Of a stretch of 64,000 nucleotides of DNA, positions 33,994-41,906 are shown piece by piece. A program made the position numbers and the translations under genes. The stretch's first letter is position 1. Every line of letters begins with the position of its first letter. The notes below the pieces were generated by a model that did not search any database, was not told where the DNA came from, and saw only the letters and a program-made list of their open reading frames with translations. Origin of the DNA: Hyphomicrobium sp. MC1 (GTDB taxonomy: Bacteria; Pseudomonadota; Alphaproteobacteria; Rhizobiales; Hyphomicrobiaceae); contig NC_015717.1 of the NCBI RefSeq assembly GCF_000253295.1, forward strand, positions 2,046,001 through 2,110,000. Reading direction: 5' to 3'.

Positions 33994-34233
33994 ATGCGCA
34001 GAGCACTCCGTATCGTCATCATCACTATCGTGGCGTTCGTTATTTTCTTCGGTCAGCGCTGGTATAGTTACGTAACGAACAAGACGAGCCCGTATGATGA
34101 GACGGGCATTCAGATCAACAGCGCACTCCCCACGCCGATCCGCAAATGGGGTTGCGATAAGCTGCACGCGAACTTTCCCAACGCCCTGCCACCCGCGGGA
34201 TGCCAGGCGGAAGACGGCAAGAGCTGGATGTAG
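33994..34233 (+). CDS. small membrane-anchored protein of unknown function
   Basis: A 79-residue protein with one N-terminal hydrophobic helix (IVIITIVAFVIFFGQRWYSYV) that is either an uncleaved anchor or a signal. The exported part holds two cysteines (RKWGCDKLHANFP and PPAGCQAEDG), which could form a disulfide. An AGGA lies upstream of the ATG. I do not recognise a named family. It stands alone between the MoaD-like gene and the PLP-enzyme gene. Confidence 0.6.
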   Translation: MRRALRIVIITIVAFVIFFGQRWYSYVTNKTSPYDETGIQINSALPTPIRKWGCDKLHANFPNALPPAGCQAEDGKSWM

Positions 34234-34397
34234 CCTTGTCGCGCGCGCTTTAGGCAGACCGGCAATTCCAAAACATCGCGCCTCGTTTGACTCCGCCGCG
34301 CTCAAAGACAAACATACTGTCTTTCCGTTGAATCGCGTCTCGGATTGCGAATCTTAAGCGCCTTGCGATCCCGGCCGCCAACCCGAGGCCGCACGTC

Positions 34398-35681
34398 ATG
34401 GCTCCTCCGCGCCCGTCTAAAACCCATATCGGCAAGCACAAACTTCACCCCGAAACATTGATGCTTGGCTACGGTTACGACCCGCTTCTGTCGGAAGGCG
34501 CGGTCAAGCCGCCGGTGTTCCTGACCTCGACGTTCGTGTTCAAATCGGCGGAAGAAGGCCGCGATTTCTTTCATTACGTTGCGGGGCGAAAGCAGCCGCC
34601 AAAAGGGACGTCGGCGGGCCTCGTCTATTCGCGCTTCAATCATCCCAACAGCGAGATCGTGGAGGAACGCCTCGCGGTCTATGAGGAAGCGGACGCGTGT
34701 ATCTTGTTCTCGTCGGGAATGTCCGCCATCTCGACCACGGTGCTGACCTTTGCGCGGCCCGGCGACGTGATCGTCCACTCGCAGCCGCTCTATGGTGGGA
34801 CAGAAACGCTTCTGTCGCGGACGCTTGAACCCTTGGGCATTCGTGCGGTCGGCTTTGCCAATGGCGTGGACGAAGAAAGCGTGCGCGCGGCCGTTGCGCT
34901 TGCGCAAACGAAGGGGCGCATTGCGCTCTTCCTGATCGAGACGCCGTCAAATCCGCTGAATACGCTGGTCGATATCGCACTCGTCAAGCGCATTGCGGAG
35001 GAAACGTCAAAGCAGCAAGGGCATCGCGCCATTCTCATTTGCGACAACACGCTCCTGGGACCACTATTTCAAAGGCCCTTGGCGCTCGGAGCGGACCTGT
35101 CGATCTACTCTCTGACGAAGTACGTCGGTGGCCATTCCGATCTCATTGCCGGAGCCGTATTGGGAAGCACGGACCTAACCCGCCCCGTAAAACTTTTGCG
35201 CGGCGCGATCGGAACGCAACTCGATCCGCATTCCTGCTGGATGCTTGGCCGTTCGCTCGAAACGCTGGAACTTCGCATGGAGCGTTCCAACAAAAATGCG
35301 ACGGCCGTCGCCAAGTTTCTGCGCGATCATCCGGCGGTTACCGAAGTCCACTATCTGGCTTTCCTCGAACCCCGAACGAAGCAGCATCGCGTCTTCAAAA
35401 CACAATGCAAAGCCGCAGGCTCGACATTCTCATTCGACATTGCCGGCGGCGAGCGCCAGGCCTTTCAGTTTTTGAATCGGCTGGAAATTTTCAAGCTCGC
35501 GGTCAGCTTGGGCGGCACGGAATCGCTGGCGTGCCATCCCGCTTCGACGACCCACTCAGGCGTTCCGGCCGACGTTCGCGCAGCCATCGGCGTCTCTGAA
35601 GGAACGATCCGGCTTTCAATCGGGATTGAGCATCCTGACGATCTCATTGCCGATCTCACGCAAGCGCTTTCGTCAGTCTAG
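34398..35681 (+). CDS. PLP-dependent trans-sulfuration enzyme (cystathionine gamma-synthase / methionine gamma-lyase family)
   Basis: A 427-residue enzyme of the Cys/Met metabolism family. GLVYSRFNHPNSEIVEERLA and ILFSSGMSAISTTVLTF bind substrate and cofactor, and the Schiff-base lysine is in YSLTKYVGGHSDLIAGAV. The C-terminal SLGGTESLACHPASTTHS motif is complete. Members make cystathionine, replace sulfur groups on homoserine esters or cleave methionine; the residues visible do not separate these. Nearby genes give no methionine-operon context. Confidence 0.88.
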   Translation: MAPPRPSKTHIGKHKLHPETLMLGYGYDPLLSEGAVKPPVFLTSTFVFKSAEEGRDFFHYVAGRKQPPKGTSAGLVYSRFNHPNSEIVEERLAVYEEADACILFSSGMSAISTTVLTFARPGDVIVHSQPLYGGTETLLSRTLEPLGIRAVGFANGVDEESVRAAVALAQTKGRIALFLIETPSNPLNTLVDIALVKRIAEETSKQQGHRAILICDNTLLGPLFQRPLALGADLSIYSLTKYVGGHSDLIAGAVLGSTDLTRPVKLLRGAIGTQLDPHSCWMLGRSLETLELRMERSNKNATAVAKFLRDHPAVTEVHYLAFLEPRTKQHRVFKTQCKAAGSTFSFDIAGGERQAFQFLNRLEIFKLAVSLGGTESLACHPASTTHSGVPADVRAAIGVSEGTIRLSIGIEHPDDLIADLTQALSSV

Positions 35682-35706
35682 GTGACAGCGCTTGCAGTGA
35701 AGGCCG

Positions 35707-37338
35707 TCATCCTGCAGCGGCATTGTCGCGCAGGAGTTTGTAGTTGATGCTATCGAGCAGTGCTTCGAAGCTGGCGTCGATGATGTTGGGCGAGACGCCG
35801 ACGGTGGTCCAGCGCTCGCCGGTTTCCATGTCTAGGCTTTCGACGAGAACGCGCGTGACGGACGCCGTGCCACCGTCACGCGTCTGCGTCAGGATGCGAA
35901 CCTTGTAATCGACAAGCTCGACGTTCTCGATGTGCTTCTGATAGCGACCCAGGTCGTTGCGCAGCGCCTTGTCGAGCGCGTTCACCGGACCATTCCCCTC
36001 GCCGACCGACACCAGCGCTGCGTCGTCGCCTGCAATCGAAACGGTGACCACAGCCTGCGAAACGGTGCCGTTGCCGTTGCGGGCTTTGGAGCGCTCTTCC
36101 TTGCGCTCGACCGTTACGCGGAAATTGTCGACCGAGAAATAGCGAGGCACGGTCGCGAGCGCGCGCCGGGCTAGAAGCTCGAACGAGGCTTCGGCGGCCT
36201 CATAGGAATAGCCCTGATCCTCGCGCGCCTTCACCTCGTCCAGCAGCGCCTGCACGCGCGTGTCGTCCTTATCGGAGGGCAGGCCGAGGCGTTCAAGCGC
36301 CGACGTCAACGACGAGCGCCCGCCTTGCTTCGAGACGAGGATGCGCCGTTCGTTGCCGACGCTCTCGGGCGGAACATGCTCATAGGTCTCTGGTGCTTTC
36401 AGAAGCGCAGACGCGTGAATGCCGGCCTTGGTCGCGAAGGCGCTTTCGCCGACATAGGGCGCATGGCGGTTCGGCGCTTCGTTCAAAAGCTCGTCGAGAA
36501 CACGGCTCGCATGCGTCAGCGTGCGCAGCTTCTCCGGCGTGACGCCGGTTTCGAAGTATTCTGCGAACTCGCTTTTCAGAAGCAACGTCGGAATGATCGA
36601 CGTCAAGTTGGCATTGCCGCAGCGCTCGCCGAGGCCGTTCAACGTGCCCTGGATCTGACGGCAGCCTGCGCGGACCGCCATCAGCGTGTTGGCGACGGCG
36701 TTTTCCGTATCGTTATGCGTGTGGATGCCAAGATGCGAACCCGGCACGTGCTTGGCGACATCGGCGACGATGCGTTCGATCTCATGCGGGAGCGTGCCGC
36801 CGTTGGTATCGCACAGCACGACCCAGCGCGCACCGGCATCGTACGCGGTTTTGGCGACGGCGATGGCGTAGTCGCTGTTCGACTTGTAGCCGTCGAAAAA
36901 ATGCTCGCAGTCGATCATGGCTTCGCGCTGCGTCTCGACGACGGCGCGCACCGATTGATCGACGGCTTCGAGATTTTCCTCGTTCGTGATGCCGAGCGCG
37001 ACGCGGACCTGATAGTCCGACGATTTGGCGACGAGGCAGATGCTGTCAGCTGCCGACTGCAAGACTGCCTGGAAGCCCGGATCGTTCGAGACCGACCGCC
37101 CTGCCCGCTTCGTCATGCCGAACGCGGTGAAGCGCGCTGACTTGAAATTCGGACGGGATGCGAACAGGTCCGTATCTGTTGTGTTGGCGCCGGGATAGCC
37201 GCCTTCGATATAATCGATGCCGAGGTCATCGAGCACGCGCATCAGCCGGCGCTTGTCTTCGAGCGAGAAGTCGACGCCCGTCGTCTGCGCGCCGTCACGC
37301 AGCGTCGTATCGAAAAGATAAAGGCGTTCCTTGCTCAT
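35707..37338 (-). CDS. cimA: citramalate synthase
   Basis: A 543-residue enzyme, started at ATG 37338 because this codon overlaps the stop of the GNAT gene (ATGA); a longer frame to 37407 is in GNAT coding sequence. The HMGL-like TIM barrel shows LFDTTLRDGAQTTGVDFS at the start, LCDTNGGTLPHE and LGIHTHNDTENAVANTL with metal-binding histidines, and GLGERCGNANLTSI. The C-terminal third is the LeuA-type allosteric domain. It condenses pyruvate with acetyl-CoA to give citramalate for isoleucine synthesis that bypasses threonine deaminase. Confidence 0.92.
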   Translation of the reverse strand: MSKERLYLFDTTLRDGAQTTGVDFSLEDKRRLMRVLDDLGIDYIEGGYPGANTTDTDLFASRPNFKSARFTAFGMTKRAGRSVSNDPGFQAVLQSAADSICLVAKSSDYQVRVALGITNEENLEAVDQSVRAVVETQREAMIDCEHFFDGYKSNSDYAIAVAKTAYDAGARWVVLCDTNGGTLPHEIERIVADVAKHVPGSHLGIHTHNDTENAVANTLMAVRAGCRQIQGTLNGLGERCGNANLTSIIPTLLLKSEFAEYFETGVTPEKLRTLTHASRVLDELLNEAPNRHAPYVGESAFATKAGIHASALLKAPETYEHVPPESVGNERRILVSKQGGRSSLTSALERLGLPSDKDDTRVQALLDEVKAREDQGYSYEAAEASFELLARRALATVPRYFSVDNFRVTVERKEERSKARNGNGTVSQAVVTVSIAGDDAALVSVGEGNGPVNALDKALRNDLGRYQKHIENVELVDYKVRILTQTRDGGTASVTRVLVESLDMETGERWTTVGVSPNIIDASFEALLDSINYKLLRDNAAAG

Positions 37339-37844
37339 GACGGTTCGGTCGTTTTCTTCGTTTGGCTCTCGGCGAGCCGCTTTATCATGGTCGTGTTGGA
37401 AAGCCACTGATCGTCGCGCGGAACAGAATTGCGCTGCGTCGCGACGTAGCCTCGGCTTTCAAAGAACGGCACGGCCGTGTCGCTTGCGTCGACCGTGACA
37501 GCCTCGGTGCCCCTGGCACCTGCGATCTTCTCCAGCGCATCGGCCAGCGCGGTGCCGACCCCCTCGCCTGCGTAGTCGGGATGCACGTAGAGCATGTCGA
37601 TGGTTTTATTGTCCTTAAGGGACCCGAAACCCAGATATTCACCGTCGAGCTGCACGACGAGCGTCAAGGCTGCCGCCAAGTGGGCACGGAATTCGGCAGC
37701 GTCTTCCGCGCTTGCGGCCCAAGCGAGCCTCTGATCTTCGTCATAGTCATCGACCGTCAGCTCGTCGATGGACTGGGCGAAAAGATCGCGCAGCGCCATC
37801 GCGTCGGCGGGCAGAAAGGGGCGGAGCGGATATTCGTTGGACAT
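37335..37844 (-). CDS. GNAT-family N-acetyltransferase
   Basis: A 169-residue acetyl-CoA-dependent acetyltransferase. The fold's core is visible as YLGFGSLKDNKTIDMLYVHPDYAGEGVGTALADALEKIA, where the HPDYAGEGVGTAL segment binds the pyrophosphate of acetyl-CoA, followed by VTVDASDTAVPFFESRGY. Substrate unknown. It is translationally coupled to cimA by a 4-base overlap, an unexpected pairing. The ATG at 37844 has no good ribosome site, but a short upstream frame at 37948-38001 has one. Confidence 0.82.
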   Translation of the reverse strand: MSNEYPLRPFLPADAMALRDLFAQSIDELTVDDYDEDQRLAWAASAEDAAEFRAHLAAALTLVVQLDGEYLGFGSLKDNKTIDMLYVHPDYAGEGVGTALADALEKIAGARGTEAVTVDASDTAVPFFESRGYVATQRNSVPRDDQWLSNTTMIKRLAESQTKKTTEPS

Positions 37845-37947
37845 GGCTGCGTCTGAGGGTAAACGTCTGGGCTAAACAAACCGGCGCGGACCGGCGTTAA
37901 CCGGCCTTCTCTGGTGTCGCCAGGGCTTATGGGATGCTGCGATGGGC

Positions 37948-38001
37948 CTACCCCCATGCGGGGGCCGATGCAAGCCCCCTGTTGACCTCCTTCGGTGCCA
38001 T
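37948..38001 (-). promoter_or_regulatory. candidate leader peptide and alternative hairpins ahead of GNAT-cimA
   Basis: On the minus strand an ATG at 38001 follows GGGAGGAG with 8 bases of spacing and reads MAPKEVNRGLASAPAWG, then TAG at 37950-37948. In the transcript GGGGGC (plus positions 74-79 of 37900s) can pair with GCCCCC (60-65), or the same GCCCC can pair with the following GGGGG (51-55); the two stems exclude each other. A translated leader overlapping mutually exclusive hairpins, upstream of a biosynthetic operon, resembles an attenuator, though no T run follows. Confidence 0.35.
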
Positions 38002-38142
38002 ATTTTTCGCTCCTCCCTGAGCCATTACCCTCAGAATAACTAAAAATCGCCGCCGCAATTCCTTTGACGTTGCCCAATCCCTGTCCGAAACTGCCAGTAC
38101 GGATTAACCGTGCACACAGCGGACCTTTGAACAGACCGACGA

Positions 38143-38580
38143 ATGTCGCTGAACTTCGCAACGGCAAAAGCCATCATCGATGAGGCGCACCGCGCCTGGA
38201 GCGCCGGCGATATCGAGGGTGTCCTCCGCACCTATGCCGATGATATATGGTTTCAGCGCAATGCAGTCGACAGCACATCTCCTCCTCTGGTCATCCAGGG
38301 CAGGGACGCCATGGGCGTTTTCCTGAGAGACATCAACGCGAAGGCAACCGGCATGGCGGTGGTGGACGCTTTTCAATTTCACGCCGGTATAGGACGAGCG
38401 CGCGTCTCCTATTTCCTGAAAGATAGAGAAACGGGACAATGCCACTCCGGCACATATCGTCAGATCGTGATGTTTCGCGGCATGCAGATCTCGCGGATGG
38501 AGCAGTTTCATGACGCTGCCCGCCTCACGGCATTTTTCCGGCTGATTGACGGCGTGCCGCAACACGAAGGCCGCTCGTAG
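38143..38580 (+). CDS. SnoaL/NTF2-like fold protein
   Basis: A 145-residue cone-shaped alpha+beta protein of the nuclear transport factor 2-like group. AKAIIDEAHRAWSAGDIEGVL, TYADDIWFQRNAV, VIQGRDAMGVFLRDI and the closing RMEQFHDAARLTAFFRLI follow the family pattern. Such proteins are isomerases, hydrolases or ligand carriers; there is nothing here to choose between them. The ATG has little ribosome-site signal. It is convergent with the HTH regulator gene. Confidence 0.75.
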   Translation: MSLNFATAKAIIDEAHRAWSAGDIEGVLRTYADDIWFQRNAVDSTSPPLVIQGRDAMGVFLRDINAKATGMAVVDAFQFHAGIGRARVSYFLKDRETGQCHSGTYRQIVMFRGMQISRMEQFHDAARLTAFFRLIDGVPQHEGRS

Positions 38581-38622
38581 ATCGCCGTCGGTCGCCGGCG
38601 AAAGGCAGGCAAGCTTTGCGGC

Positions 38623-39459
38623 TCAACCGCCTGCCGAACGGATCAAAGACTTTACCCGCTCGGCGTCTTCGGGTGTCGCGGGGTTGTATACGATCATTCC
38701 AAGATCAGGGCGGCAATCGACGGCAAATGCCGAATATTCGAAAGTGACGGTGCCGAGAACCGGATGCCGGAGCTTCTTCATTCCGCCCCCGTAGTTGCGG
38801 ACATCGTTGTCGCGCCACAGCCGTGCGAAATCCGGGCTCGACTGGCAAAGCTCATCGACCAGTGCGCTCACGCGCGCAGTCGCGCCTATCCGCGCCACGT
38901 CCGCCCTGAAAACGCCCACGATGAACCGCGCAACGCTCTCCCAATCGTACTGCACCGAGCGAACGTGAGGATCGCCAAAGACGACGCGCAAGATGTTGCG
39001 CTTCTCCGGCGGTAGCTTGCCATAGTCGGTCAGGACGGTTGCGAACGCGCGGTTCCAAGCAACGACATCCCACATCGCGTTTTTGATCATCGCGGGACTG
39101 AGCTCGAAAGCGTCGACCACACGCTGCAGGCGCGGCGTGATGCTTTCGTCTTCCTTGATATGCACCTCCGGCGGGCGGCCAAGACCCAGAATGAACAGAT
39201 GCTCGCGCTCGGCATCCGTCAGCATCAGCGCACGCGCGATACGGTCGAGCACGTCGGCGGATGGCGCACCGCCGCGCCCCTGCTCCAGCCACGTGTACCA
39301 AGTGGCGCTGACGTTGGCGCGCTGTGCCACCTCCTCGCGCCTGAGTCCTGGCGTGCGCCTGCGTACCAGCGGCAAGCCGAACGATGCGGGATCGAGCTTC
39401 GTCCGGCGATCTCTCAGGTAAGCGCCGAGCGCGCTTTCTTTGGTGTCCGACAAACTCAT
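38623..39459 (-). CDS. XRE-type regulator with MmyB-like ligand-binding domain
   Basis: A 278-residue protein. The N-terminal helix-turn-helix (TPGLRREEVAQRANVSATWYTWLEQGRG, SADVLDRIARAL) is followed by the MmyB-like PAS-related domain (NAMWDVVAWNRAFATVLTDYG, RNILRVVFGDP, DDVRNYGGGMKKLRHPVLG, FEYSAFAV). This architecture is frequent next to a divergently transcribed short-chain dehydrogenase or epimerase that it regulates, and that is the layout here. Confidence 0.88.
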   Translation of the reverse strand: MSLSDTKESALGAYLRDRRTKLDPASFGLPLVRRRTPGLRREEVAQRANVSATWYTWLEQGRGGAPSADVLDRIARALMLTDAEREHLFILGLGRPPEVHIKEDESITPRLQRVVDAFELSPAMIKNAMWDVVAWNRAFATVLTDYGKLPPEKRNILRVVFGDPHVRSVQYDWESVARFIVGVFRADVARIGATARVSALVDELCQSSPDFARLWRDNDVRNYGGGMKKLRHPVLGTVTFEYSAFAVDCRPDLGMIVYNPATPEDAERVKSLIRSAGG

Positions 39460-39470
39460 CGTATTAGTGA

Positions 39471-39484
39471 TTATACCCGTATAA
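39471..39484. promoter_or_regulatory. dyad operator in the regulator/epimerase divergon
   Basis: TTATAC-CC-GTATAA is a perfect 6-bp inverted repeat in the 90-base gap between the divergent regulator and epimerase genes. It probably binds the regulator and overlaps one or both promoters. Confidence 0.55.
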
Positions 39485-39549
39485 ACTCACGTCTTTACCA
39501 GCATAGACGCTAGCACGAGATAGCCTCCGACGTAACTGAGGAGGATATC

Positions 39550-40437
39550 ATGCGTGTTTTTGTGACCGGCGCGACGGGCTTTATCGGCTCCGCTGTCGTC
39601 GATGAATTGCTTGGCGCCGGACACCAGGTGCTGGGCTTGGCACGCTCCGACACGGGTGCGGCGGCCCTGACGGCGGCGGGCGCCAACGTGCACCGTGGCG
39701 ACCTGCAAGATCTCGATAGCCTTAAAGACGGTGCTCGCGAGACCGATGGGACAATCCACTGCGCATTCATCCACGATTTCGCGAAATTCGCCGAGAATGG
39801 ACAGATCGACAAGCGCGCCATCGAAGCGATGGGGGACGCACTCGAAGGCACGAACAAGCCTTTCATCGTCACATCGGGAACGGGACTCGTCGCACCAGGA
39901 ACGGTCGTCACCGAGGACATGCGGTCCACCAATCCGCATGTTCCCCGCGTCTCGGAGCAGGTCGGGCTGGCTTATGCATCGCGCGGCGTGCGTGCGATGG
40001 CAATCCGCCTTCCACAAGTGCATGGCAAGAAAGGCAAGGCCGGTCTGATTTCTTATCTCGTTGAAGCCGCGCGCAAGAAAGGCGTGGCTGCTTATGCCGG
40101 CGATGGCAGCGAACGCTGGGCGGCGGCGCACGTTTTGGATGTGGCCCGCGTCTATAAGCTTGCGTTGGAGAAAGGGATGGCGGACGGCGTCTATCATGCC
40201 GTCGGCGAGGAAGGCGTGCCGATGTCCCAAACGACGGAGATTATCGCGCACGCCGTCGGCGTCCCCGTGGTCTCGATCAAAAAAGAGGAAGCTGGCGAAT
40301 ATTTCGGTCCGCTCGCGATGTTCGCCGGTCTCGACATGCCGGCATCCAGTGCTTTGACTCAGCAGCGGCTCGGGTGGACGCCCAAAGAGATCGGGCTCAT
40401 CGCCGACATTGGCCAACCGGGGTATTTCACAGGCTGA
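39550..40437 (+). CDS. NAD(P)-dependent epimerase/dehydratase family protein
   Basis: A 295-residue extended SDR. The nucleotide-binding motif is VTGATGFIGSAVVDELLGAG at residues 4-23, followed by VLGLARSDTGAAAL and the NAD-adjacent THRGDLQD-like NVHRGDLQDLDSL. The C-terminal half shows VYHAVGEEGVPM and LGWTPKEIGLIADI, typical of this family. The classic YxxxK is not obvious, so it could bind cofactor without usual catalysis. It is controlled, by inference, by the divergent XRE/MmyB regulator. Confidence 0.85.
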   Translation: MRVFVTGATGFIGSAVVDELLGAGHQVLGLARSDTGAAALTAAGANVHRGDLQDLDSLKDGARETDGTIHCAFIHDFAKFAENGQIDKRAIEAMGDALEGTNKPFIVTSGTGLVAPGTVVTEDMRSTNPHVPRVSEQVGLAYASRGVRAMAIRLPQVHGKKGKAGLISYLVEAARKKGVAAYAGDGSERWAAAHVLDVARVYKLALEKGMADGVYHAVGEEGVPMSQTTEIIAHAVGVPVVSIKKEEAGEYFGPLAMFAGLDMPASSALTQQRLGWTPKEIGLIADIGQPGYFTG

Positions 40438-40457
40438 GAAAGTTTCTCTTTGTCGTC

Positions 40458-40478
40458 GGGCGTGCTGAAGACACGCCC
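40458..40478 (+). terminator. hairpin after the epimerase gene
   Basis: GGGCGTG-CTGAAGA-CACGCCC is a perfect 7-bp stem 20 bases after the stop. No T run follows on the plus strand, so it is a weak terminator candidate. Confidence 0.35.
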
Positions 40479-40579
40479 CTCGGCCACTCAGCGGGGCCGG
40501 TCCGCAAAGCCTTATTCGCCCTTCTGGATCAGCGACAATCGTCGGCCCAATTCGGAGCGACCGTTCGGCTCATCTTCAA

Positions 40580-41737
40580 TTAAGCGCCGCGGGCTTCGAA
40601 CGGTGCTAACAGTCGTTGTTTCGTTACCTGAAGAGCCTGTTTCAACTTCCGCCGAGTGTTGCGAAGCCGCCTTTTCCGGTACGCTCGAGCCCCCCCGACC
40701 GCATGCGAGGTCCCATCCTCAGACGTTCTTTCCGCCATGCGCGTGATCGTAGCGACCAAAGCCTGGATCAGCTCTGCCTCTTGTAGGGCCGTGAAGCTAT
40801 TTGGCTCGGGATCTGCTGGAACGTTCTCGGGAAACCATTTGCGTGACAGCCGACCGTCGAAATATCGCTTATCGAGTTCTTGCGTAACCTCGCTGAACCT
40901 CGCTTTGATCGCGTCAGATTCGTGTTTGCTCAACAGCCGCCCAAGCGGCTCGCCTTCAGGGATAAATTCCGTGACCAGGCCTCGAATGCATTGGGCACGC
41001 CGCCAACCGTCTGCGCACTCGCCGAACTTCGGCAGGGCCTCATTAATGTGGCGGAGAACTTCGAGGCGCTGCAAATCGAGTGAGATATTGCGGTCGTCAT
41101 CGAGCAGCGGATCTCTGATCTCCACGCCGAGTTGCTCGCAGAAATCCCGCCGAATATCGCCGTCTGCCATTTGAGTGCGGTCGTACTCTCGCACGATCAA
41201 GTTGCTTCTGCCGAACGCTTCCGCCCATAAATCGAGTGTCTGCAAATGGTTGAAGAAACGAGCCTTAGGCAAAATCTGATCGGCGCTGAATCTGTGATGA
41301 CTCCCGTTCCGAATGCTCTCGGACCATGACGCCAAAGCCAGCTCCGACGGCTCGCGAGCGTAAAAAACAATCTTGATGTCATCTGTCGGTAGTGCGTCGC
41401 GCAGCTTTTGAAGCTGACACAGCCGCGTGATACGCGATGAGAAATGCTCGCACGATAGGATAAGATTGCCGTCCGCCGCGCGTGCGCTTTGCGTTAGATG
41501 CGCCAATACCGACGGTAGCATGGGTTGCCGCTTCGCAGAGACGAACTCGACCTCACCGTCAATGAGAGCGCCAGCAACGGGAAAATGCGCATCGTGCTCG
41601 AAGCAGATGTCATTTGACGCACAAGGGTAATAGAAGCCCGCTTGTTTCAAAAGCTCGGCATTCCGTGTCAAAAAACGCTGCAGTGTCGTGGAGCCGGTCT
41701 TCTCTCCACCGATATGCAAGAAAGCGCGTTTGATCAT
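40580..41737 (-). CDS. sulfotransferase-like P-loop protein
   Basis: A 385-residue protein started at ATG 41737. AFLHIGGEKTGSTTLQRFL near the N-terminus is the 5'-phosphosulfate-binding loop of the sulfotransferase superfamily, and IVFYAREPSELALASW is the usual 3'-phosphate-binding strand (R-x7-S). The last 60 residues are strongly basic. Members transfer sulfate from PAPS to glycans, lipids or metabolites. It stands alone, with no glycan gene next to it, and is less GC-rich than its neighbours, so it may have been acquired. Confidence 0.75.
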   Translation of the reverse strand: MIKRAFLHIGGEKTGSTTLQRFLTRNAELLKQAGFYYPCASNDICFEHDAHFPVAGALIDGEVEFVSAKRQPMLPSVLAHLTQSARAADGNLILSCEHFSSRITRLCQLQKLRDALPTDDIKIVFYAREPSELALASWSESIRNGSHHRFSADQILPKARFFNHLQTLDLWAEAFGRSNLIVREYDRTQMADGDIRRDFCEQLGVEIRDPLLDDDRNISLDLQRLEVLRHINEALPKFGECADGWRRAQCIRGLVTEFIPEGEPLGRLLSKHESDAIKARFSEVTQELDKRYFDGRLSRKWFPENVPADPEPNSFTALQEAELIQALVATITRMAERTSEDGTSHAVGGARAYRKRRLRNTRRKLKQALQVTKQRLLAPFEARGA

Positions 41738-41906
41738 CGGGCCCCCCAACCATTCAAGGCTGAGGCAGCGAGAGAGCTATGTCAAATGGCCTATGCCTGC
41801 CATCCACATTTGGTGGTCAACTCATAGCAACCGTGCATGATCGGCCCGAAGCTATTGACAGTCATCGCGATAGCCAATGTCGATGATTTGATTCGGGTGC
41901 AGTCAC

